Below, piece after piece: positions 57,840 through 64,000 of a stretch of 64,000 nt of DNA. Each line of letters opens with the position of its first letter. The stretch's first letter is position 1. The DNA is from Mesorhizobium terrae. Lineage in GTDB: Bacteria; Pseudomonadota; Alphaproteobacteria; Rhizobiales; Rhizobiaceae. The stretch spans positions 3,613,501-3,677,500 of the forward strand of contig NZ_CP044218.1 of assembly GCF_008727715.1 (NCBI RefSeq), read 5' to 3'. A program made the position numbers and the translations under genes. Below the pieces are notes generated by a model. It was not told the origin of the DNA. It saw only the letters and a list, made by a program, of their open reading frames with translations, and did no database searches.

Positions 57840-57990
57840 TGGGCCGGGACAAGGGCGTGGAAGCCGGCAAGCGTTTCCCGAAATCCACAGTGCCGCCTTG
57901 TTATCGCCGCCGCGCGCGAGTTTAGTCTTGCCCCGTGGGCGCGGTCGTTTAAGTCTGTCGGCGCTACTAGAAGCCAGTCAAGGCGATGTC

Positions 57991-58278
57991 ATGGAAAAAC
58001 CATTCGACCCCAAAGGATCCGGACCCAGAATGGACGATAATTTCGACAAGGCCGCCATCGCCGTCATCATCGTGTTCGGCGCGTTGATCATTGGCGGGCT
58101 GATGGCAGCCAACCTCGTCATGGGCCACCGCAACGGCTTCCTTTATGCGCTGGGTGCCGCCGGCACCGCCTGGATCGCCGGCCACATGATCCTGTTCGAC
58201 CTGCCGCGCGCCTATGCGTTCATGGTGGCGGCGTCCTTCCTTTTGGCCTTCGCCTCGACGCTGTCGCTGGTGACCTGA
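57991..58278 (+). CDS. Small integral membrane protein
   Basis: A 95-residue protein with three predicted helices (about 20-42, 50-67, 73-93) after a short hydrophilic, Asp/Lys-containing N-terminus. No family recognised. ATG 57991 with AAGG upstream is favoured; the open frame to 57817 begins inside the regulator gene. A terminator follows about 60 bp downstream, so it is a short independent unit. Confidence 0.65.
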   Translation: MEKPFDPKGSGPRMDDNFDKAAIAVIIVFGALIIGGLMAANLVMGHRNGFLYALGAAGTAWIAGHMILFDLPRAYAFMVAASFLLAFASTLSLVT

Positions 58279-58337
58279 AGGCGCGGGCGCGAACGGGTTC
58301 GCCCAGGAATTTCACACATTCGGCTAAGCATTTGTGG

Positions 58338-58365
58338 AGAGGCGTGCATGGCGCGCCTCTTTTTG
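58338..58365 (+). terminator. Rho-independent terminator, probably shared by convergent genes
   Basis: A 9-bp stem with one G-T pair (58338-58346 with 58352-58360), 5-nt loop, then a TTTTT run. It lies 59 bp after the small membrane protein stop and 14 bp before the end of the minus-strand small gene, which could use it in reverse. Confidence 0.75.
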
Positions 58366-58378
58366 ACGTGGCCGGAAT

Positions 58379-58576
58379 TCAACCCGGCCCGCGTTTCGAG
58401 CGCGCCTGCTTGAGGATGGCGCGCCAGCGCAGCATGTCAAAAGGGATCGGCTCGTTGGAGTTGGCGATCTGGAAGATTTCGTTGTTGAGGTTCTTCAGCG
58501 AACGCCAGAAATCGTAGTCGCTGATGCGCGGGTCGGCGGCCAGCTTGGCCGAGAGAGCCTCGATGTCGATTTTCAT
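58379..58576 (-). CDS. Small conserved hypothetical protein
   Basis: A 65-residue, mostly helical soluble protein with D-Y-D-F-W-R-S-L-K-N-L-N-N-E-I-F-Q-I-A near its middle and a basic end. The start at 58576 is chosen because GAAGGAC lies 5 bp upstream; the frame is open 31 codons further. Function unknown; it has the look of a short rhizobial conserved gene. Confidence 0.6.
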   Translation of the reverse strand: MKIDIEALSAKLAADPRISDYDFWRSLKNLNNEIFQIANSNEPIPFDMLRWRAILKQARSKRGPG

Positions 58577-58733
58577 GCTCGTCCTTCGGCCGGCTTCCTC
58601 CGGCCATCCTCCGCGCTTCGTGCCGGCCTCCCGCTGCCGTGTTTTCGTGCGCGCCGCTGATTCGCTCAACGGCGCGAAACGGCTTCTCCCCGTTCAATAT
58701 TGATTAAGGTTAACGCAGCCGATGCGGCTTCAT

Positions 58734-59219
58734 CTAGACCGTCTTTCGGCGGATGCCGATCGAACGACCGGCGCGTTCGGGGAGGGCCAGGCCGGCATGG
58801 GCGGCGCGCATCGCTTCCACCTTGGCCAGCACATCCGCCGGGAAGGGAGCGACCTTCGGCCCGCTCATGTCGACATGCAGCGAAAGCGATTCGGATGTGG
58901 CGGCCAGCCAGCCGTCGACATGGCGGATTTCCTGATAGACGCGCAGCCGCTTCTCATCGTGGTCGAGAAGCTGGAAGGTGGCGGTCACCTTGTGGTCGAG
59001 ATGCAGTTCCTGCACGTAGCAGACATGCACTTCGGCCGTGTAGATGGTGAGCTTGCGGCCCACGGCATAGTCTGGCCCCATGCCCATCAGCTCGAAGGCT
59101 TCGTCCGAACAGCGGTCGAACAGCACGTTGTAATAGGCCATGTTGAGGTGGCCGTTATAGTCGATCCAGTCCTTTTGGATATCCATGACGCGGGAGACAA
59201 AAGGGGCGGGGATGGGCAT
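58734..59219 (-). CDS. Hot-dog fold thioesterase (4HBT type)
   Basis: A 161-residue acyl-CoA thioesterase-like protein. D-W-I-D-Y-N-G-H-L-N-M-A-Y-Y near residue 17 contains the acidic and histidine residues of the 4HBT active-site region, and the hot-dog strand pattern continues to about 140. It resembles betainyl-CoA-type or YbgC-type thioesterases; the substrate is unknown. ATG 59219 has AGAGGA 9 bp upstream; the frame to 59594 is antisense to the next gene. Divergent from the FAD dehydrogenase. Confidence 0.82.
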   Translation of the reverse strand: MPIPAPFVSRVMDIQKDWIDYNGHLNMAYYNVLFDRCSDEAFELMGMGPDYAVGRKLTIYTAEVHVCYVQELHLDHKVTATFQLLDHDEKRLRVYQEIRHVDGWLAATSESLSLHVDMSGPKVAPFPADVLAKVEAMRAAHAGLALPERAGRSIGIRRKTV

Positions 59220-59321
59220 CGCGTAGTTTCCTCTGGCGCTGGACAAAGCCGAATGGCACGGCAGACTACGTGTCCATAAGGTGAGAGCAAGGGCCGCGCT
59301 GGTCCATTCGCGGAGGAAAGC

Positions 59322-60749
59322 ATGGCCCTGAGCGACCTCGTATCGGTCGAACGCAACGAGGAAGGTATTGCCGCCGTCCTCGGTATCCTGAAACTGCAGC
59401 TCGACGAGCGCTTTCAGACCGGGCAGGCGATCCGCGAGCAGCACGCCCACACCACCACCTATATCCCGACACAGGCGCCGGATGGCGTCGCCTTCTGCGA
59501 GACGACGGAAGAGGTACAGGCGGTGGTGCGGGCCTGTGCTGCACACCACGTGCCGGTGATCGCCTTCGGTGTCGGTACCTCGCTGGAGGGCCATGTCAAC
59601 GCGCCGGGCGGCGGCATCTCGGTCGACCTGTCGCGCATGAACCGGATCCTCGCCGTCAATGCCGAGGATCTCGACTGCCGGATAGAGCCTGGCGTGACGC
59701 GCGAGCAGCTCAACCAGTATCTGCGCGACACCGGCCTATTCTTCCCGATCGATCCCGGCGCCAACGCCACTTTGGGCGGCATGGCGGCGACCAGGGCATC
59801 GGGCACCAATGCGGTGCGCTATGGCACCATGCGCGAGAATGTCCTGTCGCTGACGGCGGTGATGGCAGACGGCGAGGCGGTGACGACCGGCAAACGCGCC
59901 AGGAAGAGCTCGGCCGGCTATGACCTCACTCGGCTTCTGGTCGGTTCGGAGGGCACGCTTGGCATCATCACGGAACTGACGCTGAAGTTGCAGGGCATTC
60001 CGCAGGCGATTTCGGGCGGCGTCTGCCCGTTCCCGACGCTGGAGGCGGCGTCGCGGGCGGTGATCCAGACCATCCAGATGGGTATTCCGGTTGCGCGTAT
60101 CGAATTGGTCAACGCGTTGCAAATGCGGGCGATGAAAGCCTATTCCAAGCTCGATTATCCCGAGAGCCCATGCCTGTTCCTGGAATTCCACGGCAGCGAT
60201 GCAGGCGTGGCCGAACAGGCGGAGACCTTCGGCATGATCGCCGAGGAAAACGGCGGCGGACCGTTTCTGTGGACCACCGTTGCCGAGGAGCGGACGAAGC
60301 TGTGGAAGGCGCGCCATGATGCCTATTGGGCCTCGCTGACCTTGCGGCCCGGCGCGAAAGGACTGTCCACCGACGTCTGCGTGCCGATTTCGCGATTGGC
60401 GGAATGCGTGGCTGCAACCGAGGCCGACATCGCCGAGATGGGGTTGATCGCGCCGATCGTCGGCCATGCCGGCGACGGTAACTTCCACGTGCTGGCGTTG
60501 ATGAACCCGAACGATGCCGGCGAGGTGGCGCTGGTCGAGCGCTTTGTCGCCCGGCTCAACGTGCGGGCGATCGCGATGGAGGGCACCTGTACCGGCGAGC
60601 ACGGCATCGGCCAGGGCAAGGCCGGGTTCCTGAGAGCCGAGCACGGTCGCGGCGTCGACGTGATGCGCCAGATCAAGCATGCGCTCGATCCGCTAAACAT
60701 CATGAACCCGGGCAAGATCCTGCCGGCCTCGGCCAATCCGCCGCATTGA
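59322..60749 (+). CDS. FAD-linked D-2-hydroxyacid (D-lactate-type) dehydrogenase
   Basis: A 475-residue GlcD/Dld-like flavoprotein. PCMH FAD-binding domain at about 52-230 (F-G-V-G-T-S-L-E-G-H, P-G-A-N-A-T-L-G-G-M, L-L-V-G-S-E-G-T-L-G-I) and C-terminal oxidase domain with G-H-A-G-D-G-N-F-H, G-T-C-T-G-E-H-G-I-G and the final M-N-P-G-K-I-L. It resembles cytochrome-linked D-lactate dehydrogenase of alphaproteobacteria. No glcE/glcF genes follow, which favours D-lactate over glycolate. Confidence 0.9.
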   Translation: MALSDLVSVERNEEGIAAVLGILKLQLDERFQTGQAIREQHAHTTTYIPTQAPDGVAFCETTEEVQAVVRACAAHHVPVIAFGVGTSLEGHVNAPGGGISVDLSRMNRILAVNAEDLDCRIEPGVTREQLNQYLRDTGLFFPIDPGANATLGGMAATRASGTNAVRYGTMRENVLSLTAVMADGEAVTTGKRARKSSAGYDLTRLLVGSEGTLGIITELTLKLQGIPQAISGGVCPFPTLEAASRAVIQTIQMGIPVARIELVNALQMRAMKAYSKLDYPESPCLFLEFHGSDAGVAEQAETFGMIAEENGGGPFLWTTVAEERTKLWKARHDAYWASLTLRPGAKGLSTDVCVPISRLAECVAATEADIAEMGLIAPIVGHAGDGNFHVLALMNPNDAGEVALVERFVARLNVRAIAMEGTCTGEHGIGQGKAGFLRAEHGRGVDVMRQIKHALDPLNIMNPGKILPASANPPH

Positions 60750-60906
60750 TCGTCCGGACAGGCTCGGCTACTGCCATTTCGTCCAATCGGGAATTTTATG
60801 CGCAGAGACGTTCATCGCTGAATGCCGGTCACGACCGGGAGGCCGCAAGGCCGATGCTGGCGCGTGCGCGCCACTCTCTGAAACTAAAAATTCCAAGGAC
60901 ATTTCC

Positions 60907-61386
60907 ATGATAAAAGACCGTGGCGCGACGATCCGCGCCTATCGTGACGATCTCGACCGTGACCGGCTCGCCGAAATCTGGCTGGCGGCGTCGCGGGTCG
61001 GCCATCCTTTCCTGAGCGAGACGGAACTGCTCGATCAGCAGGCCAAGGTCAGGAATACCTACCTGCCACAAGCCGAGAATTGGGTCGTCGAGGACAATGG
61101 CAGCCAGGTCGGGTTCATCGGCCTGATCGACAATTTCATTGGCGGGCTGTTCGTCGACCCGACCGCGCATGGCAGCGGGCATGGCAAAGCGCTGGTGCTG
61201 TACGCCGCAACGCTGAAAGGAACGCTCGACCTGGAGGTCTATGCGGCCAATGTGGCGGCCATAGGCTTCTATCGACGCTTGGGGTTCCTTGAAGTCTCAC
61301 GAAGCCAGCGGGACGATGAGGGCACATCGCGCGAGGTCGTCCTGATGCAGCGGCCGGCGTCGGAACAAGGCTGTCCCGGCAGATAA
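60907..61386 (+). CDS. GNAT-family N-acetyltransferase
   Basis: A 159-residue acetyltransferase with the GNAT layout: I-R-A-Y-R-D-D-L-D-R near the start, V-G-F-I-G-L-I-D and L-F-V-D-P-T-A-H-G-S-G-H-G-K-A-L (acetyl-CoA loop) near residues 60-100, and N-V-A-A-I-G-F-Y-R-R-L-G-F near 118. ATG 60907 follows AAGGAC by 6 bp. The substrate is unknown; similar proteins act on small amines or protein N-termini. Confidence 0.85.
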   Translation: MIKDRGATIRAYRDDLDRDRLAEIWLAASRVGHPFLSETELLDQQAKVRNTYLPQAENWVVEDNGSQVGFIGLIDNFIGGLFVDPTAHGSGHGKALVLYAATLKGTLDLEVYAANVAAIGFYRRLGFLEVSRSQRDDEGTSREVVLMQRPASEQGCPGR

Positions 61387-61393
61387 AACAAAA

Positions 61394-61421
61394 CGGGCGG
61401 AACGGTGAGCCGTTCCGCCCG
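61394..61421 (-). terminator. Terminator of the DUF3011 gene (bidirectional hairpin)
   Basis: A perfect 12-bp stem (61394-61405 with 61410-61421), loop TGAG. On the minus strand it is followed by TTTTGTTTT (complement of 61385-61393), so it mainly ends the minus-strand DUF3011 gene; it also lies 8 bp after the GNAT stop. Confidence 0.8.
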
Positions 61422-61440
61422 CCTCTCGGTCACATTGCGG

Positions 61441-61848
61441 CTAGCAATCGCCGTTGAAGAAGCAGTCGTCCCGACGGCGATCGTCATAGCGACGGTCGTA
61501 ATAGGGATCGTAGTCGCGGCGCCGTTCGATGATGATGCCGCCGCCATTGTCGTCATAGTAACGACGCACGGGGCGACGGCTAGGCGAACCTTCGCCGAAG
61601 ACGGCGCGGCACCCACCATCGACCCAGATGGTACCTGAATCACGGTCGTAACCCCAGGTGCGGTTGCGGATGCAGGGGCTGTCCGATTTCTGTCGCAGGA
61701 TGACGGCGGATCGGAAATCGGCTTGGCATTCGTTGTATTGGTCGCCATTGGACGAACATGTCACGGTGCGCCCGGCGCTGGCCGGTACGGTGGAAACGCC
61801 CACAAGGGCGGCAAATCCGATGAGGGAGGCGGCGGCTATTCTGAACAC
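61441..61848 (-). CDS. DUF3011 domain secreted protein
   Basis: A 135-residue exported protein: signal peptide (about 1-25, ending A-S-A then G-R), DUF3011 domain about 26-88 with the family pattern V-T-C-S-S, C-I-R-N-R-T-W-G-Y and I-W-V-D-G-G-C-R-A-V-F, and a basic, Arg/Tyr/Asp-rich tail ending in two cysteines. DUF3011 proteins of proteobacteria are periplasmic and of unknown role. A strong terminator follows its stop. Confidence 0.82.
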   Translation of the reverse strand: MFRIAAASLIGFAALVGVSTVPASAGRTVTCSSNGDQYNECQADFRSAVILRQKSDSPCIRNRTWGYDRDSGTIWVDGGCRAVFGEGSPSRRPVRRYYDDNGGGIIIERRRDYDPYYDRRYDDRRRDDCFFNGDC

Positions 61849-62073
61849 GGTTGGATCTCTATTTCAGTATGAGCTCATTTTATGAAACGCCCCCCGACCC
61901 GACAAGACGCGGCCAGGCAGTGCAAGGCGAAACTAGCGCGTGGATTTCGTCATTTTTCCATCAGCGACATTCACGAATGCACCGACAAATGTAATGGATT
62001 GCGAGATGCCACTTTATCAACGCAGCATTGCCGTTAGATTGCGGGCACATTTTTACCCAGCGGTTTCGGAGTG

Positions 62074-64000
62074 ATGCTCGCACGCCTGTTCGTTATCTTC
62101 GGTGGCCTGTTCGTGCTGGCGCTGCTTGCGGCGCTGGTGGTGCCGCCGTTCATCGACTGGACGGGCTACCGTGCCGACTTCGAGCGCGAGGCGAGTGCCA
62201 TCCTTGGCCGCAAGGTGACAGTGAAAGGCAGCGCCACGGCGCGGCTGCTGCCGTTCCCGTCGGTGACCTTCACCGACGTGTCAGTGGCGGGCGGTCCCGG
62301 CGGTGCTGCTGCAATGACGGTCGACACCTTCTCGATGGATGCGGAGCTGGCGCCGTTCCTGCGCGGCGAGGTGCTGATCTTCGATATGCGGCTGGTGCGA
62401 CCCAAGGCGACGATCGGCATCGCGGCGGATGGGAAGGTCGATTGGACGGTGCGGCCGTCTTCGCCCTTCGATCCTGCGCAAGTTTCGATCGAAAAGCTGA
62501 CGGTGACCGGCGGTTCTGTCGAACTGCGCCAGGAGGCGAGCGGCCGCACCCATCTTTTGAGCGATATCAATGCCGTCGTCTCGGCAAAATCGCTGGCCGG
62601 ACCGTGGCGCATGGAAGGTGCGCTGAAGGCCGACGGCGTGGCCACGCGCGTCAATGCTACGACCGGCAAGGCGGACGGGGCCGGCAAGATCGCGCTGAAG
62701 GTCAAAGCCGACCCCGAGGGTTACCCGTTGTCCTTCGAGACAGACGGCACGGCTGGCGTCGAGGACGGCAAGGCGCTTTATGCAGGCCAATTCCGCCTGT
62801 TTGGCGACAATGGCGCCCGGCCGGCCGCCGAAGGCAAGCCGGACGCAGGCGCGACGGGCACTGCGGAAGGTGGCAAGGCACCGCCCGGCTATCGGTTGAC
62901 CGGTAAATTCCAGCTCGATCACAGCAAGCTGGCCGTCAACGAATTCCGTTTCGAGACCGGGCCGCTCGACAATCCTTATTCGGCCGACGGCAAGGCCTCA
63001 ATCGACCTCGGTGCCGACCCGCGCTTCGCCATCACCGCCAGCGGCGCCCAGGTACAGTTCGACGAGGCATCCGGCGCAGGTCCGGGCGTGACGATGCCGC
63101 AACGCGTTGCGGCGCTGGAGCGGGTTCTGCTCGCGCTGCCCAAGCCGGCCATGCCCGGCACGGTCGAGGTGAAGCTGCCGGCGGTGGTGGCGGGTGACAC
63201 CACGATCCGCGACGTTGCCGTATCGGCCGAACCCACCAGCGGCGGATGGGCGGTCAAATCGCTGGCGGCGACGTTGCCCGGCCGCGCCACATTGGAAGCC
63301 GACGGACTGCTCGGCGTCGACGGGGAAGTGCGGTTCACCGGCTCGCTGCTCCTGGCGGTGGCGCAACCTTCCGGCTTTGCCGCCTGGTTGTCGAAAGATG
63401 TCGATGAGGCGATCCGCCGCCTGCCTGGAGCGGGATTCCGCGCCAAGGTCGACCTGACCGATGCCCGCCAGAAGTTCGACGACCTCGAACTGGCGCTCGG
63501 CAAGGCCAGCTTTCGCGGCAGCCTCGACGCCAACCAGTCGACCGGAGCGAGGCCGGCCGTGGCGATGCAGTTGGAAGGCAGCGCCCTCGATGTCGAAGGG
63601 CTGACGGCGTTCGCCTCGCTATTCGTATCGGACAAGGGTTCCAGCCGCTTCGCCGCGAGCGATCTGGACGCCAAGATCAAGGCCGGGCCGGTCAATGCCT
63701 GGGGCTTTTCCGCCGACACGCTGGACACTGCGCTGCGGTTGCGCGCCGGTACGCTGGAGATCGACAAATTGTCGATCGGCGGATTGGCGGGCACGGCGGT
63801 GAGCGCGACAGGCCGCATCAAGGATTTTCCGGCCGCGCCGACCGGCAGTCTCGATGCTTCGATGCTGGGTGACGACCTGGCACCGCTGATCGACACGGCG
63901 GCCAGCCGCTTCCCGGACAATCGGGTGCTGTCGGCGCTGTCAGAGCGCGGCAAAGCGTTTCCGGGGCTGTTCGCCGATGCGCGCCTCGACGTGGTGATGA
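62074..64000 (+). CDS. AsmA-family inner-membrane protein, 3' end outside window
   Basis: The first 642 codons of a large protein that continues past base 64000. One N-terminal membrane helix (about residues 4-25), then the AsmA start V-V-P-P-F-I-D-W, and a large region of repeated beta-helical segments rich in L-x-L and G-x-[AV]. AsmA-like proteins span the periplasm and are linked to lipid transport between membranes. ATG 62074 is used (a GTG one codon earlier is the alternative, both with GGAG very close). Rhizobial members often exceed 1000 residues. Confidence 0.82.
   Translation, partial: MLARLFVIFGGLFVLALLAALVVPPFIDWTGYRADFEREASAILGRKVTVKGSATARLLPFPSVTFTDVSVAGGPGGAAAMTVDTFSMDAELAPFLRGEVLIFDMRLVRPKATIGIAADGKVDWTVRPSSPFDPAQVSIEKLTVTGGSVELRQEASGRTHLLSDINAVVSAKSLAGPWRMEGALKADGVATRVNATTGKADGAGKIALKVKADPEGYPLSFETDGTAGVEDGKALYAGQFRLFGDNGARPAAEGKPDAGATGTAEGGKAPPGYRLTGKFQLDHSKLAVNEFRFETGPLDNPYSADGKASIDLGADPRFAITASGAQVQFDEASGAGPGVTMPQRVAALERVLLALPKPAMPGTVEVKLPAVVAGDTTIRDVAVSAEPTSGGWAVKSLAATLPGRATLEADGLLGVDGEVRFTGSLLLAVAQPSGFAAWLSKDVDEAIRRLPGAGFRAKVDLTDARQKFDDLELALGKASFRGSLDANQSTGARPAVAMQLEGSALDVEGLTAFASLFVSDKGSSRFAASDLDAKIKAGPVNAWGFSADTLDTALRLRAGTLEIDKLSIGGLAGTAVSATGRIKDFPAAPTGSLDASMLGDDLAPLIDTAASRFPDNRVLSALSERGKAFPGLFADARLDVVM

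Overview
The window is a GC-rich chromosomal segment of an alphaproteobacterium of the order Rhizobiales, most like Mesorhizobium or a close Phyllobacteriaceae relative. This rests on the gene order mraZ-rsmH-ftsL-ftsI-murE-murF-mraY-murD-ftsW-murG-murC-murB ... ddlB-ftsQ-ftsA-ftsZ-lpxC-bamD-recN-ligA, on many 1-4 bp start/stop overlaps, on the FtsZ C-terminal peptide, and on a rhizobial-style palindromic repeat. No tRNA, rRNA operon, CRISPR array, transposase or phage gene was seen. All assignments come from reading the sequence and recalling families; no database search was run.

Region by region. 1-8000: a lipoprotein tail; a DUF899 gene plus a small membrane protein, divergent from a regulator that appears to carry two DNA-binding domains; a beta-propeller protein; a DjlA-like co-chaperone overlapping an amidase; a lytic transglycosylase; the RNase P RNA gene with a good promoter; and a Cys/Met-metabolism PLP enzyme. 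8000-21940: the first half of the division and cell-wall (dcw) cluster, preceded by a promoter overlapped by three MraZ-type boxes spaced exactly 10 bp apart. 21940-27300: a roughly 5.4-kb accessory block splitting the dcw cluster (lysozyme-like protein, amino-acid ABC binding protein and permease without ATPase, drug-type MFS exporter with a divergent TetR regulator and twin operators). 27300-33440: ddlB, ftsQ, ftsA, ftsZ, lpxC. 33440-41330: bamD, recN, a small unknown, a 590-bp structured gene-free stretch, ligA, a DUF2461 protein and azlCD. 41350-50740: pepP, prmA, a SCO copper chaperone, CreA, an orphan phosphonate-type hexapeptide transferase, a tiny glycine-rich secreted protein under an AT-rich promoter region, an outer-membrane-type protein, a TMEM175-like channel and a membrane-anchored YkuD-like DUF2778 enzyme. 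51230-64000: uvrD/pcrA carrying an in-frame palindromic repeat, a glyoxalase-fold protein, a Tat-type dienelactone hydrolase, an EamA exporter with a divergent Lrp regulator, a thioesterase divergent from an FAD-linked dehydrogenase, a GNAT, a DUF3011 protein and the first 642 codons of an AsmA-family protein.

The core genes form one programme: the Mur ligases and MraY/MurG build lipid II, FtsI/FtsW/FtsL/FtsQ use it at the septum, FtsA/FtsZ organise the ring, and LpxC and BamD supply the outer membrane. The most notable observations are the protein-coding palindromic element in uvrD; an AT-rich, rare-codon patch inside ddlB that looks like an embedded promoter with a CtrA-like site for ftsQAZ; the 10-bp-phased MraZ boxes; and the accessory block inside dcw. 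No wholly new multi-gene system could be demonstrated.
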